Positions 43,491 to 53,084 of a stretch of 64,000 bases of DNA are shown piece after piece (positions within the stretch are counted from its first letter, which is position 1; each line of letters begins with the position of its first letter). Source of the stretch: Alkalihalobacterium elongatum (GTDB taxonomy: Bacteria > Bacillota > Bacilli > Bacillales > Bacillaceae_F); NCBI RefSeq assembly GCF_019024285.1, contig NZ_WMKZ01000003.1, positions 186,001-250,000 of the forward strand. Reading direction: 5' to 3'. Both the position numbers and the translations under genes were made by a program. The notes beneath the pieces are model-generated. The model had not been told where the DNA came from and did no database searches. It saw nothing but the letters and a program-made list of their open reading frames with translations.

Positions 43491-45053
43491 TTATTTCTTA
43501 ATATTATGCTTCTCACGGTCCCACGCCGAATCAATACCTTCTTTCCGTAATTCATACTTTTGGATTCTCTCGGTTGCTGTCTTCGGAAATTTGTGACGAA
43601 GTTCTATATAGCGTGGTATCATATAATAAGCCATATTTTGTTCGCAATACTTGATGAATTTTTCAAAGTCGAATTTCTTTTCGTCTATATTACTTTTTAA
43701 TATTAAATATACCTTTACATCTTCCTCAGACAGTTCAGAAGGAACACCAACAGCTGCGCTTTCTACTACATCTGGATGCTTATTAATAATCTTCTCAATT
43801 TCATAAGAAGAGATATTTTCCCCCCTGTAACGTATGCAATCTTTCAATCTATCTTTAAAGTAAAAGAAGCCTTCTTCATCCACAGAACCTCTATCCCCTG
43901 TGAAAAACCAGCCGTCTTCAACTGCCTCAGCGGTCTTGTCTGGCATTTTATAATACCCTGAAAATATCGTGTTTTCTTGTTTTGCACGAATGGCAATTTC
44001 ACCATCTGTATTAGGTGGTAATTCCTTACGATTTGGAGCAACAATTTTCACGTCTAGGTGAGATAAAGGTTTCCCAATTGAACCTATTTTTTGGTCTCTC
44101 AACGTGTTACACATACTTACAGTCGCTACTTCACTAAGTCCATACCCTTCTAGGATCTTTAAATTAAATCGTTTTTCGAACCCTTCCCATATTTCTTTCG
44201 GTGCAGCTCCTCCAAATACTTTAGTTACTGAATGATCACGGTCTGTCATGCTTTGCTCTTGTTTATATAAAATAGTTAACATCGAACCAATGTAATTAAA
44301 AAACGTCGCCTTGCTTTCTTTCACTTCTTTCCAAAAATTAGAGGCACTAAAGCGTTCTGATAAAACGAGCTGTGCTCCTTTTAATAGAGCTCCCATTGTA
44401 GATAACTGTTGTGCGTTGCAATGAAATAAAGGTAAACAAGTATATAAAATATCTTCTTCTTTAACTTTTCCATATTCATCGACGAATTTTAATGCTGTAT
44501 TAATGTAAGTGAAATGTGATAATATAACTCCTTTTGGGAGACCCGTAGTACCAGATGTGTAAATGATTGACATTGGGTCCTGTTGCGATATATTTGCGGG
44601 CTTAATTGTTTTACTATAGTTAAAACTCTCTTCTATTATGGATAATTTATTCATGATCTTTATTTTGTCAGATAGACTTTGTTTCACGTTACTAATATTT
44701 TCCTCAAAAACTTTATCATAAATTAGTAAATGAGAATCCGAATGGTTTAAAATATGTTTTAAACTGTCTCCTTTAATATGTGTATTTACGGGAACCATGA
44801 CAGCTCCTAATTTAGCTAGTGCAAACCATATGAAAATAAAATCAGGGTGATTTTTTAATAATAACGCAACATGACTACCTTTTTTGATACCTTTAGACGA
44901 CAATACGTGGGCAATTTGTGTTGAACGTTCATCTACTTGTTGATATGAAAAGCTCTTCCTTTTGTATTTTATAAAGGTATGATTAGGTTTTCTTGATACT
45001 TGGTGCACTAAAGCATCAACGATATGATTTAGTTGAATATTTCCTTCTACCAA
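43491..45053 (-). CDS. Acyl-CoA ligase (CaiC-like AMP-binding enzyme)
   Basis: A 520-residue adenylate-forming CoA ligase. Motifs: SIIYTSGTTGLPKGVILSH, FGGAAPKEIWEGFE, EGYGLSEVATVSMCN, DGWFFTGDRGSVDEEG, KDRLKDCIRYRGENISSYE; the C-terminal catalytic Lys lies near RIQKYELRK. The overall pattern resembles crotonobetaine/carnitine-CoA ligases. Start is TTG, after GGAGGT. It follows the thiolase by 19 nt, so the two are an operon, presumably activating the acid whose beta-keto derivative the thiolase cleaves. Confidence 0.92.
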   Translation of the reverse strand: MVEGNIQLNHIVDALVHQVSRKPNHTFIKYKRKSFSYQQVDERSTQIAHVLSSKGIKKGSHVALLLKNHPDFIFIWFALAKLGAVMVPVNTHIKGDSLKHILNHSDSHLLIYDKVFEENISNVKQSLSDKIKIMNKLSIIEESFNYSKTIKPANISQQDPMSIIYTSGTTGLPKGVILSHFTYINTALKFVDEYGKVKEEDILYTCLPLFHCNAQQLSTMGALLKGAQLVLSERFSASNFWKEVKESKATFFNYIGSMLTILYKQEQSMTDRDHSVTKVFGGAAPKEIWEGFEKRFNLKILEGYGLSEVATVSMCNTLRDQKIGSIGKPLSHLDVKIVAPNRKELPPNTDGEIAIRAKQENTIFSGYYKMPDKTAEAVEDGWFFTGDRGSVDEEGFFYFKDRLKDCIRYRGENISSYEIEKIINKHPDVVESAAVGVPSELSEEDVKVYLILKSNIDEKKFDFEKFIKYCEQNMAYYMIPRYIELRHKFPKTATERIQKYELRKEGIDSAWDREKHNIKK

Positions 45054-45072
45054 ATGACTTTACCTCCAATCA

Positions 45073-46227
45073 TTATTGAATTCTTTCAATTATTGTAGCA
45101 TTAGCCATCCCATGTCCTTCACAAATCGTCTGTAATCCATACTTTCCACCTGTTCTTTCGAGCTCATGAAGCAAAGTTGTAAATAATCGAGTACCACTTG
45201 CCCCTAGTGGATGACCGAGTGCAATAGCTCCACCATTTGGGTTTAACTTTTCTGGGTCAGCACCTGTTTCTTTTAACCACGCCATTGGGACGGAAGCAAA
45301 AGCTTCGTTTACCTCATATATATCAATATCCTCTATTGATAGACCCGTTCTTTTTAATATCTTTTCTGTTACCGTAATCGGTCCTGTTAACATAAGAGTC
45401 GGGTCTGAGCCGATGACTGACCTTGCGAGTATTTTAAACTTTGGTTTTAAACCCAACTCAATAGCTTTTTGTTTTTCCATAAGCAAAACAGCAGACGCAC
45501 CGTCACTTATTTGACTTGAGTTTCCTGCATGTATCTTTCCACCGTCTTTAAACACAGGTGATAAAGTACTAAGTTTTTCTATACTTGTATTAAATCGAGG
45601 TCCAGAATCTTTAGTAATTATCTCCTTGTCCCCAGCCTCATTGATTACTTCAATTGGTAGAATTTCTGTTTTAAATCTATTTTCATTCATTGCTCTAATC
45701 GCTTTTTGATGACTTTCATAAGCAAATTGATCCATTTCTTCGCGGCTAATTTCCCATTTGTCAGCAATCCATTCTGCTGACATTCCTTGGTTTGTCATCT
45801 TAAATCGAGAAGTTAAATCTGGATGAAAATCAACAGGTCCTAAAAAATTTGAAAACATCGGAACTCTTGTCATATTTTCGATACCAGCAGCAATAACTAC
45901 ATCCATATCACCACTAAGAATGGCTTGAGCAGCAAAATGAATGGCTTGTTGACTAGACCCGCATTGTCTATCAACTGTAGTTCCAGGAACTTCAATAGGA
46001 AAACCTGCTAGAAGACTTGCAAGTCTACCAATATCGGCTGCTTGTTCCCCAACTTGAGTAACACAGCCCATTATGACATCTTCAATCGTTTCTGGTTCGA
46101 TTTCAGACCTGTTCACGACTTCTTTTAGTACAGAAGCCGCCAACTCATCTGAACGAATATTGCTAAATATTCCCCCTTTTTTTCCTAACGGAGTCCGTAC
46201 TGCTTCGATAACAACAACTTCTCTCAT
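45073..46227 (-). CDS. Thiolase (acetyl-CoA C-acetyltransferase family)
   Basis: A 384-residue thiolase. Nucleophile Cys89 lies in TTVDRQCGSSQQ, the oxyanion NEAFAS motif and His in GGAIALGHPLGASG follow, and the second catalytic Cys is in the C-terminal CEGHGMANATI. It cleaves beta-ketoacyl-CoA or condenses acetyl-CoA. RBS TAGGAGG overlaps the stop codon of a decayed thiolase upstream, indicating an ancestral operon. The CoA ligase follows 19 nt later. Confidence 0.94.
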   Translation of the reverse strand: MREVVVIEAVRTPLGKKGGIFSNIRSDELAASVLKEVVNRSEIEPETIEDVIMGCVTQVGEQAADIGRLASLLAGFPIEVPGTTVDRQCGSSQQAIHFAAQAILSGDMDVVIAAGIENMTRVPMFSNFLGPVDFHPDLTSRFKMTNQGMSAEWIADKWEISREEMDQFAYESHQKAIRAMNENRFKTEILPIEVINEAGDKEIITKDSGPRFNTSIEKLSTLSPVFKDGGKIHAGNSSQISDGASAVLLMEKQKAIELGLKPKFKILARSVIGSDPTLMLTGPITVTEKILKRTGLSIEDIDIYEVNEAFASVPMAWLKETGADPEKLNPNGGAIALGHPLGASGTRLFTTLLHELERTGGKYGLQTICEGHGMANATIIERIQ

Positions 46228-46238
46228 ATAATTGCCTC

Positions 46239-46583
46239 CTACCTTTTTAAAATTGTAATCGCACTTGCTGCGTTTTCCTGACCTAAAAACCCACCAGCAT
46301 TCTCAGATAAAGCAACCTTTGCATTCTCTACTTGTCTTGGACCAACCTCACCTCTCAATTGGAAAACTAACTAACAAATTTGACCAATACCAGTTGCTCC
46401 AACAGGATGACCTTTGCCTCAAGTCCTCCACTCGTATTTACTGGCTTAGAACCATTCAAGAAAGTAATTTTGTCTACTATTAATTGGACAGCATTTCCAT
46501 GATCACATAATCCCAGTTCTTCATAAGTCATTAGCTCTGATGATGCTGCTGCATCATGAATTTCAAAAACATCAATATCCTGG
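46239..46583 (-). pseudogene. C-terminal fragment of an SCP-x-type thiolase
   Basis: On the minus strand the frame reads DIDVFEIHDAAASSELMTYE followed by ELGLCDHGNAVQLIVDK, KPVNTSGGL and, after a frameshift, a GHPVGATGIGQ-like segment, LRGEVGPRQVENAKVAL and SENAGGFLGQENAASAITIL, stopping with TAG at 46239. This is the same family as the intact thiolase at 56721-57908 (EIDLFEVHDTTIAAELM..., QNAGGILGAENAACAITIL). All sequence before the DIDVF block, including the catalytic Cys, is gone; the fragment is joined directly to a decayed CoA-ligase gene. Confidence 0.85.
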
Positions 46584-47333
46584 CCCCAAACCAGCCTCTT
46601 GATATTTCTTTCGTATTTGGTAAAGAAGCTCCAATCTCTCCGCCTGCTATTAACCTTGTAACTGAACTTTCTTTTAAATTCATTCCCTTTTCACGTGCCT
46701 TCATAAGTAAATGCATGCAATAAGAGACAGTCCCCGAAAAGGTTGAAGGTTTAATTTTATTGATCATATCTAGATGTTTATCAGATTCGATGGCTCCTAG
46801 TGGAAAAACCGTAGATCCAATTCGTTCTGCGCCTTGCAATACACCTCAACCTCCAAAAAATAACGAAAAAGGAAAACCGATTTGGATCGTGTCATCAGGT
46901 CTTAGCCCTGTTGACCACATAGCCATCGCATGAACTTCAGCCGCACGTTCCCAATCCTCTTTACTTACTTGATAGAATGTTGGTGTTCCAGATGTACGAC
47001 TTGAACCTTGATTCTTGCAATATCTTTAGACTTAAAAGGTCCAGCATAACTTCCAAATGGCGCTGATTCTAGCTGGTCAGCTACAAGCATATTTTTAGTA
47101 ATAATTGTACTTTCAGGGTGAAGTCTTCTAAGGTTTTAACATCAGATGGCTTAAAATTATGTTGATCAAAATGTTTTCGATAGAAAGGTAATGTGTTAAA
47201 GGCGTACTCTAATTGGTTTTGTATTCTCTTTAGGATAAGTCCATTTCTTTTATGAGGATCTAATGTTTCTCTTTCCTCATTCCAGTATTTTTAGTACCCT
47301 CTATTGTCCATTATTTTGGTCACTATTCATCAT
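46584..47333 (-). pseudogene. 5' portion of a decayed phenylacetate-CoA ligase-like gene
   Basis: Begins after AGGAGG with ATG near 47330-47333 and carries the same sequence order as the intact ligase at 55157-56506: EERETLDPHKRNGLILKRIQ, FYRKHFDQHNFKPSDVK, SRTSGTPTFYQVSKEDWERA, AERIGSTVFPLGAIE and SLPNTKEISRGW. It contains an early stop, frameshifts near the PIIT and SGTSG motifs, and TGA in place of the tryptophan in the FFGGWG segment. At about 46583 it fuses to a thiolase fragment in another frame, which looks like a deletion junction joining two neighbouring genes. Confidence 0.85.
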
Positions 47334-47453
47334 TCCTCCTAAATAATTTATATGATTTGAAGACTTTCTTGAAACTTATATATAGGATTATTCAGAATTA
47401 TTATTATAAACTTAAATCATTTAAATTTTACTACGAATTAAAAAGAGGTCAAA

Positions 47454-47481
47454 CCTCCACTTATTACCGAGTAGGTGGAGG
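47454..47481 (+). terminator. Hairpin terminator in the 47334-47625 gap
   Basis: CCTCCAC (47454-47460) pairs with GTGGAGG (47475-47481); CTTTTAT follows on the plus strand. No gene precedes it on that strand; on the minus strand it would separate the decayed SDR from the decayed ligase. Confidence 0.5.
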
Positions 47482-47625
47482 CTTTTATATGGATTTTATC
47501 GAAAGAGGAATGTAATAACTATTAGAAGAATAGTAGAAGTATTGTAATGGAAATAAGAGAATATTAATGAAAAGATGTCAGCTGTAAATTAATCTATTTG
47601 TTGTTTTTATTTTTTAAAATAGTAG

Positions 47626-48125
47626 TTACATGGCACTATATCCACCATCTACCATTATAATAGCTCCAGTAACATATGCACTAGCGTTGGATGCTAAAAA
47701 AACAGAAGCTCCTTTTAGGTCATCATCAGAACCAAACTGGTTTAATGGAGTTTGAGCTAAAATAGCTTCTTCGCTCTCTTCTAAAACAGCTTTAGCCATT
47801 TTCTTGGAATCTTCTAGTGGTGTACCCCATGTTGCGCCACTGTTATTAAATAAAATATCAATTTTTCCAAACTCTTTTATTGTTTCTGATAATACATTAT
47901 TTACATGATCTGGATTTGTCACATCACATTTGATCGCTAAAGATTTAATACCTAATTCACGAAGTTTTTGACTCGTTATTTCACAGTCTTCAATCTTTCT
48001 CGAATATACAACAACATTGGCACCAAACTCTGCTAGGGCAATTGCGATTTGTTCACCTAACCCGCGCCAGCCTCCAGTACAATTGCAGTTTTACCCTTAA
48101 GGTCAAATAGTTCTTTTGTTTTCAA
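47626..48125 (-). pseudogene. Decayed short-chain dehydrogenase
   Basis: Starts TTG 48125 after GGAGG. The N-terminus LFDLKGKTAIV is cut from the Rossmann loop (GLGEQIAIALAEFGANVVVY) by a 1-nt frameshift. The second block continues to CDVTNPDHV, NNSGATWGTPLEDSKK, then jumps in frame to MAKAVLEESEEAILAQTPLN and the normal end VTGAIIMVDGGYSAM. About 85 residues, including the catalytic Ser and the Tyr/Lys pair, are deleted. A protein of 98 residues could still be made from ATG 47922 but would be inactive. Confidence 0.85.
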
Positions 48126-48219
48126 AGATTAATCCTCCGTTTATAATTAAAAAGTGATTGAGTATGTATGTATTCCCCCACTAAATCTATGGACTTATGT
48201 GGGGGAATGAAATTGGGCA

Positions 48220-49239
48220 TTATTGAGGAATGGTTAAAACAATCTTACCGAACTGGCTTCCTTTTTCCATTTGTATATGTGCTTCATCTACTTGTTCTAA
48301 TGGGTAGACTTGATCTACAACAGGGCGGATTTTATTTTTTTCATATAAAGAAAGCATTTCAGCAAACTCTTCTGGTGTACCCATCGTTGAACCCATAATA
48401 TGAAGTTGTTTAAAGAAAACTCGAGGCATTAATAGGTTATTTACTGGACCTAGTGTTGCACCAAATGAGACAATTCTTGCTCCAGGCTTTGCAAGATTCA
48501 CTAAGTCATTAAAGGTATCTCCTCCAATACTGTCGATTAAGAGGTCTCCACCACCAGACAACTTCTTCAATTCTTTTACCCAATTTTCGGATCGGTAGTT
48601 AACTCCACCTGATGCCCCTAATTCAACAGCTTTGGCAATTTTTTCTTCACTACTTGAAGTGACAAATACTTGAGCTCCTTTAGCAACTGCAATCTGTAGA
48701 GCAAAAGTGGCAACTCCACCACCAATACCAGGAATAATGACTGTATCCCCTTCCTTAACTTTCCCTTTTGTTACAACAGAGCGATAAGCAGTAAGACCAG
48801 CTAGTGGAAGGGCAGCAGCTTCTTCCCATAATAAATATGCAGGTTTTGGAAATACATTTTCAGCAGGAATTTTAATATACTGAGCATAGGTCCCATCAAT
48901 AGGAACGCCAAGTACAGTAAATGTAGGTTTCGGAAAGTCTGGATGGTCTCCCCAACCCATAGCAGGGTTTATTACAACTTCATTTCCTACTTCGAATCCT
49001 TGGACACCTTCACCTAAGTCTGCTACAACACCTGCACCATCAGCACCAGGTATGGAAGGGACTTGGATTCCTGGATACATACCATAACGAATAAAAACAT
49101 CACGACGGTTTAATGCGGCGGAACGTAATTGGACAAGGATTTCACCTCGGCCTGGCTTTGGAGTTTCGACCTCTTCTAAATATAAATCTGCTTTTTTTTC
49201 CCCAGGTTTTACAACATCTTTTAACACAATCGCTTTCAT
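48220..49239 (-). CDS. Quinone-oxidoreductase-like zinc-type dehydrogenase (MDR)
   Basis: A 339-residue medium-chain dehydrogenase/reductase. The N-terminal catalytic domain (SAALNRRDVFIRYGMYPGI, PSIPGADGAGVV) lacks the usual zinc-ligand cysteines of alcohol dehydrogenases, as in the QOR/enoyl reductase branch. The NADPH-binding Rossmann loop is PGIGGGVATFALQIA. It probably reduces a C=C bond or a quinone-like intermediate. It lies 46 nt after dctM with a good RBS (GGAGG), so it belongs to the TRAP operon. Confidence 0.88.
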   Translation of the reverse strand: MKAIVLKDVVKPGEKKADLYLEEVETPKPGRGEILVQLRSAALNRRDVFIRYGMYPGIQVPSIPGADGAGVVADLGEGVQGFEVGNEVVINPAMGWGDHPDFPKPTFTVLGVPIDGTYAQYIKIPAENVFPKPAYLLWEEAAALPLAGLTAYRSVVTKGKVKEGDTVIIPGIGGGVATFALQIAVAKGAQVFVTSSSEEKIAKAVELGASGGVNYRSENWVKELKKLSGGGDLLIDSIGGDTFNDLVNLAKPGARIVSFGATLGPVNNLLMPRVFFKQLHIMGSTMGTPEEFAEMLSLYEKNKIRPVVDQVYPLEQVDEAHIQMEKGSQFGKIVLTIPQ

Positions 49240-49285
49240 TATTAACCTCCTATTTCAGATCAATCTAGTTTTTTAGTTAATAGGT

Positions 49286-50578
49286 TTATCTCAATAGAGT
49301 TGGCAAGAAAAGTGATATTTGCGGGAATAAAGTGACAATTAATAAAACGATAAGTAACGCAATAAAGATTGGAACTAAATACTTAAACGTTTTTTCAAAG
49401 GAAATACCTGCCATTCGAGAAGCAATAAATACATTAACTCCCATTGGTGGTGTTAATAAACCTAAAGTTAAATTGATACAAACAATTATACCAAAATGCA
49501 TCGGATCTACCCCTAAATTCACTACAATTGGTAGTAATAATGGGACAAAAATCATCAATGCAGCAATCGTTTCCATTACCATCCCTACTAGGAGTAAGAA
49601 CACATTAATGATGAGTAGAATGACAATTGGATTTGTTGAAATACCACTAAGTAATTCAGATAGATATTGAGGAATTTGTTCTAACGATAATACGCGACCA
49701 AAGAATGCTGCAGCTCCAACTAATATTAAAACTCCACCGCTAACCGCTGATGTACGCATAAAGATATCTGGAATATCTTTTAACCCGATTTCTTTATGAA
49801 CAAGTAAACTAATAATTAAACTATAAAAAACAGCGATTACCGCAGCTTCTGTCGGTGTAAAAATTCCGCCATAGATCCCACCTAAAACAATAATTGGTGC
49901 TAATAAAGCAAACTTAGCGTCATAAAATGCTTTGAGCATTTCTTTAAAACTACTTTTCTCTCCTCCAACATAACCTTCTTTTTTACAAATAATATAGTTT
50001 ACAATAATTAATGCAATTCCAATTAGGATTCCAGGGATAATACCTGCGATAAATAGTCCACCAATGGATACACCTGATATAACTCCAAAAAGAATGAATA
50101 AAATACTTGGTGGAATAATAGGACCCATTGATCCTGAACTTGCTACAATAGAAGCTGCATAAGGCTTAGCATAACCTCTATTAATCATATAAGGAAGCAT
50201 AATTCCACCAATAGCTGCTACTGTTGCAGGCCCCGAACCTGAAATGGCAGCAAAGATAAAACTAGCAATTACCGTAATTATTCCAAGACCGCCTGTAAAA
50301 GAACCTACAAGCTTTTCTGCAAATAATACGAGGCGCTTAGCAATACCACCTTTACTCATAATCTCACCAGCTAAAATAAAAAGGGGGATTGCAATCAGTG
50401 GAAATGAATCACTCGCGCCAAATGAAGCTGTAATGAAGAGGTTTAAAGTCGCAAGGTCATTAATAATCAGTACAACAAGACTAGAAATACCTAGGGCAAT
50501 GGCCACTGGCATATTCGTTGCAATAAGTAAGAAGAACATCGTAAACAACAATAAAAAAGTAATTAGCAAGTGACTCAC
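49286..50578 (-). CDS. dctM: TRAP transporter large permease DctM
   Basis: A 430-residue, about 12-TM integral membrane subunit that couples sodium or proton flux to substrate import. Family motifs are MPVAIALGISS, GGIAKRLVLFAEKLVGSF, GSMGPIIPPSILFILFG and GLLTPPMGVNVFIA. The GTG start overlaps the dctQ stop by 4 nt (GTGA). Together with dctP and dctQ it makes a complete tripartite importer for organic acids. Confidence 0.95.
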   Translation of the reverse strand: MSHLLITFLLLFTMFFLLIATNMPVAIALGISSLVVLIINDLATLNLFITASFGASDSFPLIAIPLFILAGEIMSKGGIAKRLVLFAEKLVGSFTGGLGIITVIASFIFAAISGSGPATVAAIGGIMLPYMINRGYAKPYAASIVASSGSMGPIIPPSILFILFGVISGVSIGGLFIAGIIPGILIGIALIIVNYIICKKEGYVGGEKSSFKEMLKAFYDAKFALLAPIIVLGGIYGGIFTPTEAAVIAVFYSLIISLLVHKEIGLKDIPDIFMRTSAVSGGVLILVGAAAFFGRVLSLEQIPQYLSELLSGISTNPIVILLIINVFLLLVGMVMETIAALMIFVPLLLPIVVNLGVDPMHFGIIVCINLTLGLLTPPMGVNVFIASRMAGISFEKTFKYLVPIFIALLIVLLIVTLFPQISLFLPTLLR

Positions 50579-51069
50579 TCCTCCTTAGCATTTACTAGAT
50601 TATTACTTTTAAAATCTTTATAGGCTTGTTGCAACAATCGAAATGCCATAAGGGTGTAACCTATCGGAATTGATATATAAATAATCCCGAGTGGAATTCG
50701 CATAGCTGTTGAAATATTACCCTTACCACTCAACATATTTACACTGTATTTGAAACCAATATAAGCAACAAAAATTGAAAAGGCAAACCATAGAATGTTA
50801 CCTAACAACTCAAGGTAGGGTCTCACTTTAACTGGAAAGGCCATTTTTATCGATTCAATTCGAATATGTGTTTTTTCAATAATTGCATAGCTGGCTCCGA
50901 TAAAAATAAACCAAATGAATAGATACCTAGATAATTCACCCGACCAACGAAATGAATTACTAAAAACATACCTAGCGACAACTTCAAGCCCCATAATGAT
51001 GGTAATGGCTAAAAGTAAGAGGAAACAAACATACCCTTCAATAGGTATTTTTTTTCTTTCTGTTGTCAA
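50575..51069 (-). CDS. dctQ: TRAP transporter small permease DctQ
   Basis: A 164-residue protein with four TM helices that forms the membrane complex with DctM. The motif RWSGELSRYLFIWFIFIGAS is characteristic of DctQ. Start is TTG with GAGGGGGG before it; the end overlaps dctM. A hairpin lies between it and dctP. Confidence 0.93.
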   Translation of the reverse strand: MTTERKKIPIEGYVCFLLLLAITIIMGLEVVARYVFSNSFRWSGELSRYLFIWFIFIGASYAIIEKTHIRIESIKMAFPVKVRPYLELLGNILWFAFSIFVAYIGFKYSVNMLSGKGNISTAMRIPLGIIYISIPIGYTLMAFRLLQQAYKDFKSNNLVNAKEE

Positions 51070-51136
51070 TCTGATCCCCCCTCTTCAAAATAAGATTAAT
51101 AAAATCAGGCTGACACAAAAGTGCTGAAAATCTGTT

Positions 51137-51165
51137 TTAAAAGAGGGTGCCTCACCCTCTTTTAA
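51137..51165 (-). terminator. Strong hairpin between dctP and dctQ
   Basis: Perfect 13-bp stem TTAAAAGAGGGTG (51137-51149) with CACCCTCTTTTAA (51153-51165), 3-nt loop. It lies 40 nt after dctP. A partial terminator or 3' stabiliser here would yield more binding protein than permease. Confidence 0.7.
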
Positions 51166-51205
51166 TTGTGATAACAGCATTTTGCATTAGCATGTGGACT
51201 AATTT

Positions 51206-52276
51206 TTATTTTCCTAATAACTCTAATGCTCTGTTATATACATCTTCTCCAACTAGATCAATGTTCTTTTCAATTGCTGTTTGAACTACTTCTCCGAAAA
51301 CTTCATACTCTTCAGGAGTTAATTCATATACTTCTACACCTTCAGCTTTTAGATTTTTTATTGCTGTAACTTCATGATCTACTACTAAATCTCTAGAGAA
51401 TTGAATCATTTCTTCAGCAGCTTCCAATAAAATGGATTGTAAATCTTCAGGGAGTCCTTCAAAGAAGTCATTATTGATTGTGAACACATATGGAATTAAT
51501 ACGTGATTTGTAACAGTAAGATATTTACTTACTTCATAGAATTGAGAGTCATACATTAATGGTAATGTCGTTGTTAAACCATCGATTGTTCCTTGTTGTA
51601 ATGAAGTGTATACTTCTGCGAATGTAATAGGTGTTGGATTCCCCCCCATTACTGAGACTGTATCCATAAATAACGACGATTGTGGAGTTCTAATATTTAA
51701 ACCATTTAAATCGCTTGGTTCTTTAATTGTATGACTACTGTTCAGTAATGATAATCCACCAATATCATAGTATCCTAAAATTTTCCCACCAGTAGCTTGT
51801 TCAAACTGTTCTTGTAACTCTTGTCCAAGAGGTCCCTCTGCTAATTTATAAAAATCCTCGCGACCATCAAATAGGAATGGGAAATCATAGATGTTAAATC
51901 CATCAATACCACCTGCTTGAGCACCGATAAATGAAGGCATTCCAATGATTTCAACTGAGCCATCGCTTAGTAATTGAAGATCTTCTTCATTAGAAGCAGA
52001 AAGAGTACCGTTTAAATATAAATCTACTTTTAACCTTCCATCACTTTTTTCTTCTGCTAGATCTTTAAATCTCTTAAAACCAACAGCAACAAAGTTATCT
52101 TCATTTACAACAGCAGGAATTCTTATCGTATAAGTTTCAGCACTTGATGTGCCATTAGAATCACCCTCATTTGGTTCACTTGACCCAGTTTCAGAAGAGC
52201 CTCCACATGCTGTTAATGCTAATAAAAGTGATAACAACGTAATTAACATTATTAAGTTCAATTTTTTTGTAATCAT
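51206..52276 (-). CDS. dctP: TRAP transporter substrate-binding lipoprotein DctP
   Basis: A 356-residue DctP-type solute receptor. The signal peptide ends in the lipobox LLALTAC with lipidated Cys24, followed by a Gly/Ser/Glu linker. The DctP core includes SDGRLKVDLYLNGTLSASNE, LNGLNIRTPQSSLFMDTV with the ligand-anchoring Arg, and GGNPTPITFAEVYTSLQQG. It captures a carboxylate outside the membrane. It is the first gene of dctPQM, with a cre box 60 bp upstream. Confidence 0.95.
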   Translation of the reverse strand: MITKKLNLIMLITLLSLLLALTACGGSSETGSSEPNEGDSNGTSSAETYTIRIPAVVNEDNFVAVGFKRFKDLAEEKSDGRLKVDLYLNGTLSASNEEDLQLLSDGSVEIIGMPSFIGAQAGGIDGFNIYDFPFLFDGREDFYKLAEGPLGQELQEQFEQATGGKILGYYDIGGLSLLNSSHTIKEPSDLNGLNIRTPQSSLFMDTVSVMGGNPTPITFAEVYTSLQQGTIDGLTTTLPLMYDSQFYEVSKYLTVTNHVLIPYVFTINNDFFEGLPEDLQSILLEAAEEMIQFSRDLVVDHEVTAIKNLKAEGVEVYELTPEEYEVFGEVVQTAIEKNIDLVGEDVYNRALELLGK

Positions 52277-52335
52277 ATAATTTCCCCCTATATAAAATTA
52301 TTAAAAGATAAGCTTCATTCTTATTCAGCAGGATT

Positions 52336-52349
52336 AGTAAACGCTTTCA
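52336..52349. promoter_or_regulatory. CcpA-type cre box upstream of dctP
   Basis: AGTAAACGCTTTCA matches TGWAARCGYTWNCW at 13 of 14 positions, 60 bp before the dctP start. Predicts catabolite repression of the TRAP operon. Confidence 0.6.
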
Positions 52350-52718
52350 TTTTATTGTTTAGTACCACTAGACGAATATTGACAATCTTCCATGTAGAAA
52401 TAATTATCAAGAATTTTCATAATCACCTCCCTTTAAGGTAAAATAACTTTTTAGTAGATTGTTCTTTTATGTATCGAATATTCTACATAACAGTAGTTTA
52501 TCAAACAAATAGTTAAAAATTAAATTCATGTTTCTTACTATAGAGGTTATTAAATTGAAAAAGTTTTGTATATTAATTTAAAATATTCTGTATTATCTGA
52601 ACTTTTGTTCAAATTGTATATCTTTATTTAAATTTAGTCAATAATAAAAACTAAAAAGTTAGTTTTTATTATTTATTCGAAATAGTTGTTAATTTTTGGG
52701 ATTGTCTTAAAAGACTAC
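52350..52718. other. AT-rich intergenic region, no gene seen
   Basis: Very AT-rich with no frame of useful length preceded by a ribosome site. It contains GAATATTC-like palindromes but no terminator or promoter that I could assign with confidence. Confidence 0.6.
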
Positions 52719-52747
52719 AACAACGAGGGGATTTGTCCCTCGTTGTT
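52719..52747 (-). terminator. Terminator of the P450-ferredoxin operon
   Basis: Perfect 11-bp stem AACAACGAGGG (52719-52729) with CCCTCGTTGTT (52737-52747). Confidence 0.78.
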
Positions 52748-52767
52748 TAAACCTCTACTATGGGTAC

Positions 52768-52989
52768 TTAAGGAAATAACTGCTTTCCTGTATTTTCATC
52801 AATTACTGTAATAGCACTAACGGGGCATAATTCTGCTGTTTCCATTATACTTTCTGCGCTATGTGACTCTGAATTTTTAACTTCTGCCTTTCCCTCTCTT
52901 AAATAGAAGATTCCTTTTGATGCATACATACAAGTCATTGTACCAACGCATTTAGAGCGGTCAACTGTTACCTTTATATCTTCCTTCAC
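52768..52989 (-). CDS. [3Fe-4S]-type ferredoxin for P450
   Basis: A 73-residue ferredoxin with three cysteines in the pattern C-x5-C (CVGTMTC) and a later CP (ELCPVSAITV). This is the actinobacterial-style P450 ferredoxin, which holds a 3Fe-4S cluster and feeds electrons to a cytochrome P450. The start is taken as GTG 52989, 7 nt after AGGAGG; an in-frame ATG two codons earlier abuts the ribosome site. It lies 95 nt after the P450 gene, the usual partner. Confidence 0.88.
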   Translation of the reverse strand: MKEDIKVTVDRSKCVGTMTCMYASKGIFYLREGKAEVKNSESHSAESIMETAELCPVSAITVIDENTGKQLFP

Positions 52990-53084
52990 GTACATCCCTC
53001 CTCATACATTCTAATTCCACATTCCATTTTTATAATAGACCCCAAGGTTTGAGTTATTATTGAAACTGGGCGCTTAACACAACT

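Noticed and set aside
46265-46483. 72-codon plus-strand frame
   Set aside because: Antisense to the thiolase relic; no ribosome site.
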